Below are positions 13,307-25,696 of a stretch of DNA of 64,000 nt, piece by piece. The stretch lies in contig JAMWFC010000122.1 of NCBI GenBank assembly GCA_027475525.1, forward strand, positions 1,178,001 to 1,242,000. The letters are read 5' to 3'. The translations under genes and the position numbers were made by a program. The DNA is from Macrolepiota albuminosa (lineage: Eukaryota > Basidiomycota > Agaricomycetes > Agaricales > Agaricaceae). The notes beneath the pieces are model-generated. The model saw only the letters and a list, made by a program, of their open reading frames with translations. It did not search any database and had not been told where the DNA came from. Numbering within the stretch: the first letter of the stretch is position 1; every line of letters starts with the position of its first letter.

Positions 13307-14205
13307 CGCTAGGGCACACAACATTCGGGCATGAGTGAGGCGACATTGTGGAAGGAAGGCAAGAACGCACTTTGTACACAAACGCTGAGATGAATTCGCG
13401 CTCTCTAGAAGTCCGAAGGCCGATGCTTTCTGTCTTCTCGAGCTTTAATAAGGTTGTTGTTAGTGTCAACGCGGTCACGAGGCAGATGAAATCCGCGTCC
13501 ATCACGTGCTATGCGACTTTCCATCAAAACCTTATCTTACGCCACCTACGTAGGTAGCGGACCATGCGACGAGTCTCCATGGAATTCCAGTTGTTGCCCT
13601 GTCCACGCGCATTTGGGAACTCTGATTTCTCATATCTTTCCACATCTCAGGTTTTCAGGGCACTTCTCGTCTGGACAAACCCTGGGCGGCTTATTTCCGA
13701 CACGCTAAATAATAGGGTCTGGAAAAAACCTGGAGTAGTAGGAACTTTACTGAATTTATCACTTTCGCAATATGACTCATGGCTTAAGCTTTGTCATGAT
13801 ACTTTCCGGGCAGATAAGCCCAGGAATACGATCCATTTTCTTCTTTCTGACGTCTATGATAGTCTAGATATATAAGGTATAATAAGGATTCTAACGAGTG
13901 GCCGAGTTTTGAAGCAACAGTTCGTAAGATGTAAAAGGCGTTGGAGGTGCAGCAAGGCATAAAAACATGATATATAAGAAGTGTTGATCAGCTAAGGGCT
14001 ATCCTGCTTCGAGAAACTTTGGATGACAAAGCGAAGAAGAGGTCGAATATGGTTTTCCCCTTGCAATGCGAAAACACCGGATGCACGGCGTAAATATTCT
14101 CCGACAAGCTCCAGACCAGTGCTAGGTGATTGGACTAGTAAACCATGCTTTTTCAATCAACGTTTTCGTGAAGAAAAGCATTGCTTACTGTGACACAGAA
14201 GATAA
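13307..14205. other. Intergenic region upstream of DNA2
   Basis: Contains the DNA2 promoter side. A CACGTG site lies near 13503 in normal-CpG DNA. Overlapping plus-strand frames at 13511-13875 show no motif and no conserved composition. I see no supported gene. Confidence 0.4.
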
Positions 14206-15132
14206 TTAAGAATTCGTTACATGAAACAAGATTGGTCGTCTTGAAATAATGCTTCGCGAGACCGCCCAGATATGATCACTTTCTGTGAGATGAGGCTGTT
14301 CCTGAATATGTCGTTCAAGATCCAGTGAAAAAGTAGTTTTGCGAGAAACCTGAAACTCTGCCAGGCCATAACAAACAGTATGTAGGTCCGCTTTAACATC
14401 AAGACGATGCCTATCCACAACTGCCTTAATCGAACCTCTTGTTCTAGAACGAAAAATTGGGCGTATATAAGCCAAGACCTTCCATGGTTCTGACGCCCCT
14501 CAAGAAAATAATCTTCCAAGCCGTGGAGCCAGAATGACGACCAAACTAGTATCATCGCAGGACATAATAGGAAACTGGGCCCTTCACGGCACGTGCAAAG
14601 TAAGGAAAAGTCAACGATGGTTCTATGGAATCTCCCTTGTGAGAAAGTCAATAGGAAGAATAGGATCTCGAGATATATCTCCAATGGCCGCGAGGACTCC
14701 CAGTAATTCCATCAGGTCTGCTTTCACCAGGAAATAAGCTGAATGTAGGTCCAATAACAGTAGAACACTCCTGGGAGATGGTCGACGAGGGTCTTGTGAA
14801 CCTGTCGAATCTCGGGAAGATACTCGAAGATAGAAAACCATCTCGCAACACCTGCGACTGAGTTGTCTATATAAATTCAGATGTTGCCTTGACGACGCAG
14901 CAGATATTTGGGGAAAAACATTGTGCAACAATTTCTCCGCTGTAAAAAAAGTTGCAGGGGTAGATAACGTTGAGGGTGAAGCAAGCGGGTGTAGATCGGC
15001 GGCAAGTCCATGCAGTCTAGAACGACACCTCAAACCTGGCTGTGCAAGGCTGTGTCCGTCTAGACTATGGAGCTGTGATTGAACAAAATTTTGGGACACG
15101 TCTGAATAATTCACCGACCGAGTGGCATGCAT
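14206..15132 (-). CDS. Unidentified spliced gene
   Basis: Not recognised. Protein-like segments lie in different minus-strand frames, as expected for a short-intron fungal gene. An N-terminal segment starts at 15132 (MHATRSVNYSDV) and includes HLNLYRQLSRR, which resembles an LYR motif. A middle segment near 14630-14540 reads IEPSLTFPYFARAVKGPV. A clean C-terminal segment reads WKVLAYIRPIFRSRTRGSI and ends PILFHVTNS at 14206. Several exon joins are possible, and I could not settle on one. An LYR-type mitochondrial assembly factor is a weak guess only. Confidence 0.35.
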
Positions 15133-15314
15133 GAAGAGGGTAAAACATGTTCACGGTCCAATTTCAAGTCCGCATTTGCGATGGTCCACGTGATAAACAC
15201 AGCTTTTGGATTGCTTTCTCCCCACCCGTTTGTCTGCTTAAAAGACTGATTATTGTCTATTCCAGCTGGTTGTAGCCACCTCTATCGCACACGCATATAT
15301 TCAAACGGTTCTGG

Positions 15315-16209
15315 ATGGGTGAGGTAGTCAATGTCGTCGTCGCATTTGCCGTCATAATCTTCATCTTCCGATGGGCCACCTCAGGTGCTTCCATTCATGC
15401 CACCCCACAACCTTCGTTGACTAAACCGGAGTCCTTTGTCGTCTTATCCTGCAGGTGGGGACACTACAGAACAGCGATCAGCGGCGGATACTCTCGGATT
15501 CAGACCCAAACCTGTTACGCAAGTCATGGTACGTTACTTGGCCGAAGACACCCCCGTCGATCGTTCTCAAAGTTTTTCTTGTTTATCGTCTTCCAGATTG
15601 ATACCGTATCGAATCTGTTCCCTGACATACCTGTGTGAGTTTGCCCACCTCCAGGATCCATATCGAACCTAACAAAGCTCCAAGGGACAACGTCCGCTAC
15701 GACCTCCTTCGTACAGGTAGCGTGGAATTGACGTCAAACAAGATACTAGAAAGGGGCTTTCTCGATGCGGTAAGATGGTCGATTTACCTCCTGGCCCTTC
15801 TATTCGTCTCATTTACGTTGCTTCGCTCAATTTAGCCTCCACCTGCATATTATACTCTTTTCCCGCGTGAAACAACCACAACCCGTCCTGTTACTGCTAC
15901 TACAACAGCACGTCCTGCAGATAAGAGGAGTCATGAAACTCTGATTTCACGTTACAGCCTTCAAGACCGTGTTGCGAAAGGAGAGATTGTACAAGAGGAC
16001 GAAATTGGTGGAAAGGCTGTTTGGGAGGATAACGCGGATAAGAGAGAAGCTAGTCTTAAGGAACGGAAGGCACAAATGATTCTCGCAGCACGACAGTACG
16101 TATAATTTGTCTATGTTCATTACGGTACTCGGTACAAAGGCTGACACTCTACAGGCGTATGCTGTCTCGACAACAAAAATCAACGCCTGCACCGAGTAGT
16201 ACATCGTGA
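15315..16209 (+). CDS. CUE-domain membrane protein (Cue1-like)
   Basis: Six exons: 15315-15384, 15455-15528, 15597-15634, 15685-15769, 15836-16095 and 16155-16209; introns are GT-AG of 50-70 bases. They sum to 582 bases, 193 residues plus stop, with all phases consistent. Residues 5-20 (VNVVVAFAVIIFIF) form one N-terminal membrane anchor. A CUE domain follows: VDTV-like IDTVSNLFPDIP, then VDNVRYDLLRTGS and NKILERGFLDAPP, with the conserved FP and leucine-rich third helix that bind ubiquitin. The C-terminal part is charged (GKAVWEDNADKREASLKER) and ends in a basic, Ser-rich tail. The layout of one anchor plus CUE matches the ER ubiquitin-conjugation recruiter family typified by yeast Cue1. The exact orthologue is an inference. 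Confidence 0.9.
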
Positions 16210-17514
16210 TATCACTATTTTCGGCCTGGGATGTTGATGACATCCGTACCGATGTATTGCATATTTCCTTCCCTCTCAATCTACACATGACCCCCATCAC
16301 TATTCGTCGCTCTCCCTTGCGCTTATGCCTTGTAAATTCCAGTTGACGTTTGACTTTTAGAACGAACGGCCGTCAATAGAACCATGTTTGCGTCCGCATA
16401 GCAGCCAAGAGCGGAACGTCAACTTTGATCTTCCTTTGTATCAGCCACATGTACTTACTCCTGACAGTCCATGATGATCGCGCCGATGACCATATAGGGA
16501 AGCTGTACCCTTCAACATAAAGGCTCAATGTGCAAGATTGGGCAAGCTTCATTAATCTTTATTGCTGGTCTTGATAATTTGAGCAACAAAACCTCCATAC
16601 GACGTAGTAAGGCTTCATCGAATCAGAACAGATCATAATATCATTTGTTCCATACATTTCCTAAATACTTGGGACAATCGAGCCTTAGACGTCGAGTCGC
16701 TTCTTCATGATCAGTGTAGGGTGTTCTTTTGGGATCGGAGATGAGATGGGCACTAAGATATGACTTCGAGGCAGTATCCTTATGTGGGAGGTGTTGTGAC
16801 TTGCAACGGCACCGCGGAACTGCAGAGATGCTTCGTGCAGGATATGACAACAGGTAAGGAACACGTCCTATTATCTTGGGACAAGGCTGAGAGTACTTGA
16901 CCTTATCCTGTTGCATTACTAAGGTACCCCTGTAGATGATTGAACTTTTCCAGAAAGCATGAATGTCCGGTCCGGACGCATGGAGGAGACTTTGATTTCA
17001 GTCAGGTTCACCAAAAGATTAAGTACAGAAAGCAAGTGACGAAAGAGTAAGCTTCAATTTTGCGAGGTTGTACCATCATGCTGCGACAGAGAGAATCAAA
17101 AGTTCTGGAAAAACAAGAAGATCTTATCATTCCTTCTGCATCATCAAGCCTTTGTCGTCAGTCAAGGGTTCAAGTGGCCTTATGTACTCATTTAGGTAAA
17201 GACCTCAGGGCTTGGAACGGCTTATAGCGTGGATGACTATCTATTGTCTAACGACAGAAAAATCATGAGAATTCTCAGGAAGTAGGTCGCCAAGGTTCGG
17301 ATTGCGGTTAGGTTTATATTGGACTTGTGCCAAACAGAGAGAGTCACAGTCCACAGACCAAGTTAAAGAAGAAAGCCGTAATCAGCATTGATAACTGCAA
17401 TATCAAAAGCTATAAGGTAAGAGAACAATGCATGTAAATAATTGAGAGGTGGCTGTGGATTCGTGTGATGTTGAACACGAACCATGGTCATCACCGCCTT
17501 TGCCTTGACTTGCT
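16210..17514. other. Intergenic; no resolved gene
   Basis: A minus-strand frame at 16916-16641 (ending RLDCPKYLGNVWNK) and another at 17716-17363 (containing EIVKGTASTNVTKHL) could be exons of an unresolved minus-strand gene. I could not link them and no domain is recognisable. Confidence 0.3.
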
Positions 17515-18009
17515 TTGTTACCATGGTTTTCCGTGCAGGTGGACAACAAAATATTTTTGCTGAAGGATACCCCAGCATGTCAAGATAACCTTGGTGACCA
17601 CTTGAAAGTTGGTGACCGCCAAGACCATTGTGACGTAAATGCTTGGTCACATTCGTGCTTGCTGTACCTTTCACTATCTCTGTTGGACCAAATACGGACG
17701 GCCCTTCGCACCGCATCTCATGTTCGTCTTGCAGACGTTATAAATACCATGAGTGTTCGGCGTGGTCCTCAAATCGCATACCCGTGCATTTCTTTAGTAA
17801 CCGACAGAAGTGCTTTTCAAATACGCCGGGCTGGGCGTTTTTCAAAACGTCATATAGCCTTGCATGGCGCTGTTAGCTTTTTTGAAGGTCTCGTTTTGGA
17901 GAGGATAGTGCGTACTTGGCTTTTTACTGTCGAATCGGAAACGGTAGGCATCTCTGCTCTCACACCACTTCACTCGGTCTTGGAACAACTTTGTTCACAG
18001 TCTCGCTAG
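17515..18009 (+). CDS. Possible hypothetical protein, 164 residues
   Basis: Longest single uninterrupted frame between 16.2 and 18.8 kb. No domain, membrane segment or signal peptide is evident, and the opposite strand at 17363-17716 is also open. Composition is moderately protein-like (RIRRAGRF, ALHGAVSFFEG). It may be chance or part of a spliced gene. Confidence 0.22.
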   Translation: MLPWFSVQVDNKIFLLKDTPACQDNLGDHLKVGDRQDHCDVNAWSHSCLLYLSLSLLDQIRTALRTASHVRLADVINTMSVRRGPQIAYPCISLVTDRSAFQIRRAGRFSKRHIALHGAVSFFEGLVLERIVRTWLFTVESETVGISALTPLHSVLEQLCSQSR

Positions 18010-18804
18010 GCGATAGTGATATATGAAAGACCACCAACGTAACAATCTTTCGTCATGATAACATAGGCAACTGTAGGTTCTGAATCATATGCTATGCAAT
18101 GAAGAGCTCTACTTAAATTATTGGCTGATGGAGCATCAAGTGTGTGCTAGCGGCAGGTCGGTCTCCTGACGACCGTATGCATATAGAACATCGGTATCAC
18201 AATTTGGCCTTTTTTGCTTTTTGCAAAAGTCTTGTCTCCTTCTGGAACATTTTCTGGGTTTCATGGAGGAATCTCTTAACACAATTTACCCATTAGATTC
18301 ACCATCTTCCATTGTGCCGAGATACGGATTATGATTCAACTGTAAGCCTGGCTTACAGCATCTCATATGCTATATATAGTGTGCCGCAGCTGAGCAGTTG
18401 TCCTGCCTTTTGGCTGTACTCTTCTGTAGGCTCACATAGATCAGATTACGTCAACCCACATATCCGTCTTGTGGAGCAAGAAGATGCTCGGTTGAGGGAG
18501 TGCTACACTTTTTCACATCATCTCACTCTGGTGAGCACAATCTTGTATCTTCTTGATGCTATAACATGATCTTAGATAATATGGAGACTATGGCAATCGT
18601 CCCTTCGTTTTTAGTCATAGACAAGTTACTTGTGTCTCTTTTACTGCCTAGTTATTGGACATTCTTGCAGCATCAAAGGCCTTGACTGCATGGATGTTCA
18701 AAGTTTTAAATCGAGTCTCAGGCACTCAATAATCTCGAAATTAAAGCATTCGTGGGTCTCTTTAGCCCTGCTTTCGTTGCAATGACTAACTGACATCCTT
18801 TCAG
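18010..18804. other. 5' region of the membrane-protein gene, exons unresolved
   Basis: Should contain the first exons and any signal peptide of the gene whose clear exon starts at 18805, because an acceptor (TTTCAG) ends at 18804. A plus frame at 18312-18569 is open but has no clear join. Confidence 0.35.
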
Positions 18805-19607
18805 GATCTTTGAGTCCATCGCCGGACATTCAGGACCTGCATTCACTGACAGTGCAACATCCAGTGGTACAACTGCCACTCATCCACACATCACCCGTTC
18901 CACCAGTGCTTCTTTTACCGGAACTACTTCCCCTAATGAGAATAGACCCATTCCTACCGTTCCTGCTCCTTCGCTTACCACTGGCATCACAACACGACCT
19001 TCAACTCGAGAGAACAGCACGTTGAAATTGTCCTCACCCCAATCTAGCAGCATCATGGCGACGACGCTAGGCTCCTCCTCGCCATCATCATTGCCATCAA
19101 CCACTTCTCACACACTTACTGCAACCTCTACAACACAAGGCCTGAATTCTACCGAGGTGACGGTATCGCCTCAAGCTGGGCACGGTAAAAGGTCCCAGGG
19201 TCTTATCTTGGGTGTTGTAATAGGAGGAGTACTAGCTCTTGTGGCTTTAGTTGCCGTCACAGTGTGGCTTATAAATAAAAGACGTAAAAATCATCGTCGA
19301 GTACAATCCCCACAGCCTTTGACGCCCCTCTCCGATAGTCCACGTGGGAGGGGACTTGAAAGTGAGTGTCGATATCTTTATGTTTCGCGAGTCCTTTCGA
19401 TCGCTGAATTATGACATGGAAGTTCTCCAGAAAAACATGCTACCCCCTGGAAGTGGAGACCAAAGCCCACCCTTACAATCAGCGAGAGAGATCGAGGCAG
19501 CCATGCAGCATCAAATAGAGATCCTGTCACAACGTATCACGGAGCTAGAAGTGCATCGGCATGAGCTCGAGTATGATAATGACTTGCCAGAATACACAAG
19601 TCAATAA
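18805..19607 (+). CDS. Ser/Thr-rich single-pass membrane protein (C-terminal exons)
   Basis: Two exons: 18805-19361 and 19423-19607; the intron 19362-19422 starts GTGAGT and the phases fit. The extracellular part is about 120 residues rich in Ser, Thr and Pro (SSGTTATHPHITRSTSAS, TTSHTLTATSTT), likely O-glycosylated. A membrane helix follows (LILGVVIGGVLALVALVAV), then a stop-transfer NKRRKNHRR. A cytosolic tail holds a short coiled coil (EIEAAMQHQIEILSQRITEL) and ends YTSQ. This resembles the many fungal cell-surface proteins with a Mid2/Wsc-like plan, but no specific family is recognised. The N terminus lies upstream in unresolved exons. Confidence 0.7.
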
Positions 19608-20085
19608 TGAAACTCAGTGACGTTTATCTTTCCGAAGAAAATGTCTCCCAACAGATAAACCCTGGACCCTAGATGCATCGTTATTTTTGTTGCCCCCCCT
19701 TTCAAATACAGGTATCCAATAAACTTTGCCTCATGGACATCCTCTTGTTCCGCTTACATCCATCCGTTCTTATCCACAATCGCTCCTATCGGCTTGTCGT
19801 TCTTTACCTTTGGTATACTTGTCTTGTGTACACACTTACCCCATGCTATGGTTTCTATTCAGCATGACTGTCAGGTGACGTTGAACTAATCTTTGTGTTG
19901 GTCGCGCACTGATTCTGAACAACTTTACACCTATATGTACACGGCTACCCCAACAGATATGAGTGCATTAGTTATCTTTACAATGCCTCAAATATTACTG
20001 ACTGTACAACAGAGACAATTCTGATATTGAGAGTCTAGGTTCCAACAGCAAAACTTGATACTCAGAGCTACTGTACCTCTTCTTC
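19608..20085. other. Gene/transposon boundary
   Basis: No gene seen. It contains the 3' end of the membrane-protein gene. Sequence similar to Gypsy family A/B starts abruptly at about 20086-20100. Confidence 0.5.
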
Positions 20086-20086
20086 A

Positions 20087-21862
20087 TTAAGCCAGGCAGA
20101 CCTTTTGAGCATGAAAAAACTGATTGGTCGAAGAATTTTTGGGGATACATTTCAATTTATGTCTCCATCTCCTTGGATCATAAATCAAGATGATCTGGGA
20201 CCCACTATCTACAATGGCCTCTATGTTGCTCTTGTTGTTGACAGTAAGCATGATAGACCTGATGGTGTGAGAGTCCTGGGAATGATAAGGATAGCAAGAT
20301 CTTCTCCATGCTCTAGTGACCACATATAGGTCTCTACTGGATCAACAGAGGTAGCATTAGTGATGGAATCAGTAGTGAAGATGTTGGTGCTAGGAGTGAC
20401 AAGAGGGTTGGTAGTGACAGAGAAACCAGGGAGTGCGTTGTCTAACTTGTTGATCTTGGTAATAGTGGTTGCTAAGGGTCATTGAGGGGTAACTGCCATT
20501 TTGACCTGGTTCCAAATGTCAGGAGCAATACTGTAGAGTTCTTCAACTGAGAGCATGACTGGCATCTTCATAATGTGGCTGAAGACATGGTTGGATTTCT
20601 CAATGTCAAAGATTGGTGCAGTAGGTTGGTAACTGCCTTCAGGACATTTCTTGCAGGTGGCAAAGTTATGTTGTGTAGGAGCATGATACCTATTGGAGAG
20701 ACCAGCACAAGGATAGAGAGGCGGTAAGGAAGCTGACTGAGCCACAGCCTCTAGAGGTCGCCCTTACATGATCATGGTCTTGATTCAAGTCATAGCAAAG
20801 GCAACAGCAGCATTGATGGCAGAGTTGAGGTCCTCTTTCTTCATGAAGTTGTTGGCGGGTGGGGCAGCAATGGTTTGGACTAGGAGGATACTATTGGCAT
20901 GCTCAGGTGGAGTTGTTCTGGCACATTGCATGCCAATGCTGATATCTGTGTCAGTGCCTTCTAATATCCATTTACCTGCCTCAAAGATGTTGGCAACAGC
21001 ATAGGGTTTCTTGGAATGGTGAGTCAGTTGTCCAATTTCTAAGTGTCTAGCAATACGAGCCTATAGCAAAGTTGGGATGCCTTGCTGGAATAAGCAACAT
21101 TCTTTGTTAATGTAAAGTTTACCATTCTGGAGAAGCCACTTGGCAACCTTCTGGAATTCCCAGTAGTCAGTAGAGAAAGCACCAAGAGAGTAAGTGCTGC
21201 TATCAAAAGTGTTCTGGATGAGTTTCTGGAGTTTGTTATATTGTGTAGCCTCCTTGGCATCAGGGTAGAGCTGGATGATTGCTGTTTTCCATTGCTTGTA
21301 GGTAGCACCAATAGCCAGTTGTGTGCCAGGTATGGGAGCTGCAAATTTGGAAAGACTAGTCCAAGTTTCTGCTTTATCATAGGAAACATAGTGTGCTGTG
21401 TATTTCTTCATTTGGGTAGAGTTGGTAACCCCACAGTCTCTAAACAGATATTTGAGTTCCTTGAAATATTAGAAGAGCTCACATAGTTTGGACTCATCCC
21501 ATTTTGGCGCTGAGAAGTGGTTGCATGGTGGCATGCACTGGGAAGGTTGTTCTATAGCAACTGTCCCTGCCATGCAGAGGAAACAGTAGTGGTGTTGGGG
21601 TTCTAGGGATTGGTGAAGGGGTATAGGAAATGATGGGTCAGGAAAGAGGTGTTAAAGGTGTAGGAGGAGTAAAAGGCTGATGATCAGCAAGAGGCAATGC
21701 TAAGGGGTTGTTTTCAGTAAAGTCTAGCAAATGTAGGAAGAGATCAGAAAAATCATCTACAGTGGTGTTCTGTAGTTCCTGAGCAAGAGATAGACCTGGT
21801 AAGGCACCAGGTGTTTCAAACTGAGGAGTTGATGGGTGGAAAGGGACTGTGCCTTCTGCCAA
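20087..21862 (-). pseudogene. Element C gag-protease remnant
   Basis: Fragments in shifting frames. N-terminal Gag starts MAEGTVPFHPSTPQFE at 21862. The capsid-like part is at 21411-21061 and the Gag C-terminal part at 20745-20479. An aspartic-protease DSG segment near 20.2 kb is followed by the truncation. Stops and frameshifts occur throughout. The N-terminal 74 residues are identical to those of the element B copy at 26441. Confidence 0.8.
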
Positions 21863-22880
21863 CTGCTCTAGCAGGCAGCATATGCGCTGAAGACAAGTTT
21901 CTAGTAGAATTCTGCCCTAAAGTCTCTTACAGTGGGCTCCAATTTGATAATGTCCAAAAATAGATCAGTAGCAGATATGGTTTACAGCTACTGACTAGTA
22001 CACAATGCATTGGGCATGCTAACTTTTGAGGGTGTCCTGCGCAGTTCCCAGAGAACAAGTCAGAAATGAGTTGAATAGTAAGTTTAGGTGAAGGTCAGTA
22101 AGGGTGGTCGGTAAGGGATATGTGGTAAGAGTAGTGCACTAACACCAAAGTGTGCCTATATAAAGAAGAGAAGCAGATATGAGCAAAGTGCAGCAAGCAA
22201 TGTGGCAAGAAAACAAGAGGCTTAGCAACATCTAAGCTGTATGTTGCCTGCTGTAGGTGCAAGGCATGTAGGTTCCATAACTGCGGCAAGCAGGCTAGAG
22301 ATGCTCAGATACTTGGCAACTAAGAACTTAGTCACTGCAAATGAAATCTAAACTGTGAGATGAACTGAGGGGTAAATGGAGTACTCTGTTCTGTTGGTAG
22401 CTAGTGACAATGATAAGTATTTATAGTAAGATAAATTCTCTGTTGCTAATTGGCTTAATGGTTGCCAAGGACTGGTAAACTGTAAGGAATGTAATTAAAT
22501 GTCATGCATTAAACTAAATAATGAGAAATGAAACAATAAAGCTGTCTATCTGACTGAGGGAGGGGCACTAAGAAACATCAGGTGCCAGGATAAACACCAG
22601 GTCATCCATCATGAGTAAATGGCATTATTCCTAATCCATAAGCACTGTCACCAGCTAGCTGTGCCACATGCTAATTGATTAATGCTCTCTGTCATGGCAT
22701 GATGCCAGCTGTTATTTCAGCTGCTGCTGGTGCTATCACTGATTGGATCTGTTGCTTGCCATACATGGCTATTGGGTATGGATAAATTGTGTGCGCCAAG
22801 TTTGGAACAAGTGCAGCAAGCTGTCTGGAGCTGATGCCAAGCCTGCTGTTGATGCACCTAGGTTGTGTGGGGTCCTATCA
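20090..22880 (-). mobile_element. Element C: truncated, CpG-eroded Gypsy copy of family A/B
   Basis: Read on the minus strand it has a 5' LTR (22880-21945), primer-binding site, gag and the start of protease, then stops at about 20.09 kb. The rest of pol and the 3' LTR are missing. Protein matches to element A include SYQPTAPIFDIEKSN and the protease frame SNIEAIVDSGSQII. Almost all CpGs are gone. Confidence 0.85.
21945..22880 (-). repeat. LTR of element C (5' LTR)
   Basis: 936 bases. It starts TGATAGGACC on the minus strand at 22880 and is aligned by eye with the element A and B LTRs. The conserved primer-binding site TTGGAGCCCACTG lies just beyond 21944. Confidence 0.8.
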
Positions 22881-23023
22881 CTGCATGGATAATTAGAGGT
22901 GGAAAGGGGGCAGCACACCCCCCAAAAGAGTTTTTGTGGCTTGAAAAGGGTGTTGGCATCAGCTGCTATCAGCTGGCCATCAGCTGGCATCTGTCAAGGT
23001 CCATCAGCATCTGTCAGGACCTG

Positions 23024-23240
23024 CTGGCATCTATTGGCATCTGTCAGCATCTGTGGACATCTGTTGGCCACCCCTGGCAACTCCTGGCATCACCTGGCAT
23101 CAGGGCAGGAGGGAAGGAAAGTCTGTCAAGACCCACTGGCATCTATTGGCATCTGTCAGCATCTGTGGGCATCCGTTGGTCACCCCTGGCAACTCCTGGC
23201 ATCACCTGGCATCAGGTGGGAGGGAAGGAAAGGGGTGAAT
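23024..23240. repeat. 111-bp minisatellite, two copies
   Basis: Two copies start at 23024 and 23135, built of TGGCATC/TGTCAGCATC words. More degenerate copies of the same words precede it from about 22955. Because 111 is divisible by 3, all frames stay open, giving spurious open frames. Confidence 0.75.
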
Positions 23241-23357
23241 AGGCGTCCACCACATGGGATGGCAGAAGAGGAATGGGGGTAGGGAGAAGGAGGGGGAGGG
23301 TGTCTGCTAGCATGCTAGTAGACATAGCAGACATCAGATGTCAGGTCAGGGGAGAGG

Positions 23358-23813
23358 TGTCAGGGTACTCCTCATTTCTTCTTTCTTTCACTCCCTATTC
23401 CTTCACTCTTCTTTCATTCATTTCCTTATTTCTTCTATCATTCTCTCCTTTTGCTGTTTCTATTCTCTCAACACTATCTGTTAGTACTATTCTTAGCCTT
23501 TGAGGTGCTCTGGTTCTTTAGCTATCATTCCGACAAGTGGGGGCCCTTCAGCACTGCTTCTGGACCACTTATATAAGCCAGAGTTTGCCTTTCTGACTTC
23601 CAAAGTCTGGAGTTTTCCTGCCTTGTTTGTATAGTTGTTTATTTAGGCAATTTTTGAGTTTTTAAGATTTTGTTGTACTGTACAGTTGTTTCCCATGCTT
23701 CAGAGGCCCCAGAAGCATCCAGCCTGGCATAGGAAATCCCTAGACTTGTTCTCTTTGGATCTTCCTCTGCCAGCTGTGTGACTGAGCCATAACCTTCAGA
23801 GGTTGCCCTTACA
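23358..23813 (+). repeat. Solo LTR, third family (LTR3), copy 1
   Basis: Starts TGTCAGGG and ends CCCTTACA. It resembles the copies at 25151-25823 and 28916-29413. No matching target-site duplication is visible. CpG-poor. Confidence 0.75.
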
Positions 23814-24716
23814 GCAGAACAAGTTTCTACATTCTGGTCTGGGAGCCTCCTTCAGCCTGCTTGAGCCCTCTCTTGCCCCTTTAGGTCACTCCCCTACTGG
23901 ATTACTCCCTGCCCCTCTGTTGCTTCTATGACTCAACCAGCCTCCTCAAATGCTCTCCTGGATGCTTCTGCCCCTCAGGATAATGCCTGGGGTTGCTTGC
24001 TTGCTCTGGAGACTTATGGGCACATTTTGCAGTGCTATTTGTTCTTTTCTTGTAACTTTATCATTACCTTGGTGCTCACCATTTGCTAGGTAGCATTGCA
24101 TGTGCTAGGACTTAGTGCATTGTCTCATCACATTAGCTTGGGCACACTGGGACCCTGTCAGAACTCCTTGCATACTAAGCATGCCAGGCACTGGAGACAG
24201 CGTTGTACTGTGTAATGTCCAGTGCACCCAACCACAGTTGGGGTCATTAATATGCCCCCCAGACTCCAAGGGACTGGCAACTGAGGATCTAGAGGACCTT
24301 TGCCATTGTTGGGTAGGAGGCTGTTGGTCCTTGTCTGATGCATCAGGGGAAGCCTGCTGCTTACCTTTATTCTGCTAAGGCCCCTCTAGTATCTCATCCA
24401 ACAATGATAAGTGTATGATGGCTGGCCATTTACATGGCACCAGCACACTAGGCCTCTTTTGCCCCCTTGGCCACCTGGCAGCACTGCACTTACAGATGGC
24501 CCCCTCATTCTTGCCCTCATCTATGAATCCTGACTCCTCCTCAACTGCTCCATCATCCACTCCTCACCCCACACTTGCTCCTGAGCCATGCACCTTGCCC
24601 TCCATGCCAACTCCATAGAGCATCATTTGTGACAAAGGCAACAGGCAGCACACATCAATATATCATGACAAGCCTCCACCATCAGTTCTTTGAACTTGCA
24701 AGACACTCTCCAATGA
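23814..24716. other. CpG-poor repeat-derived sequence left of element B
   Basis: No gene supported. 24115-24245 matches, on the opposite strand and with CpGs lost, the sequence at 40208-40330 inside element A, so it is a decayed copy of the same insertion type. Open frames at 24375-24859 have no motif. Confidence 0.5.
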
Positions 24717-25250
24717 GCACTGATAGGACCCCACACAGGCTAGGTGCATCAATGGCAGGCTTGGCATTGGCTCCGGGCATCTTGCCATGCTCCTTCCAAA
24801 CTTGGCACACACAATTTATCTATTTTAGGCCTCACCTGATGGCCATGCATGGCAAGTGACAGATCCAATCAGTGATAGTGCTGGCAGCAGCTAGAATGAC
24901 AGCTGGCATCATGCCACCAGCAAGCATTGACAGTTAGCATCAATCTATCAGCGCATGGCACAGCTAGCCAGTGACAGCGCTTACATTTTAGGAATAATGC
25001 CATTTACTTGTGATGACCAGCCTGGCATTTACTCTGGCACTTGACACCTCTTGGTGCCCCTCTCTCAGTCAGATGGACAGCTTTCTTGCTTCATTTCTTA
25101 ACATTTAGTTTAATGCATGATGTTTAATTACATTACTTACAGTTCACTGCTGTCAGAGGACTCCTCATTTCTTCCTTTTCTCACTCCTTATCTCTTCACT
25201 CTCCCTTCATTCATTCTCTTATTTCTTCTGACATTATTTCATTTTACTGT

Positions 25251-25404
25251 TTCTATTCTTTCAACACTATCTGTTAGTACTACTCTCAGCCCTTGAGGTG
25301 CTCTGGTTCTTTAGCTACTATTCAGACTTCTATTCTTTCAACACTATCTGTTAGTACTACTCTCAGCCCTTGAGGTGCTCTGGTTCTTTAGCTACTATTC
25401 AGAC
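25251..25404. repeat. Exact 77-bp tandem duplication (2 of 9), probable artefact
   Basis: Copies 25251-25327 and 25328-25404, inside solo LTR3. Confidence 0.92.
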
Positions 25405-25542
25405 AACTGTGGGCCCTTCAGCACTGCTTCCAGACTGCTTATATAAGCTGGAGTTTGCCTTTCTGACTTCTAAAGTCTGGAGTTTTCCTGCCTTGTTTGC
25501 ACAGTTGTTTGGTTAGTCAATTTTCAAGTTTTTAAGGTTTTA

Positions 25543-25696
25543 TTGTACTGTACAGTTGTTTCCCATGCTTCAGAAGCCCCAGAAGTGTCCAACCTGGCAT
25601 AAGGAATCCCTAGACTTGTTTGTACTGTACAGTTGTTTCCCATGCTTCAGAAGCCCCAGAAGTGTCCAACCTGGCATAAGGAATCCCTAGACTTGT
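25543..25696. repeat. Exact 77-bp tandem duplication (3 of 9), probable artefact
   Basis: Copies 25543-25619 and 25620-25696, inside the same solo LTR3. Confidence 0.92.

Noticed and set aside
22769..23282. Histidine/tryptophan-rich repetitive protein
   Set aside because: The 111-bp period is divisible by 3, so every frame stays open; CpG-poor transposon-rich setting.
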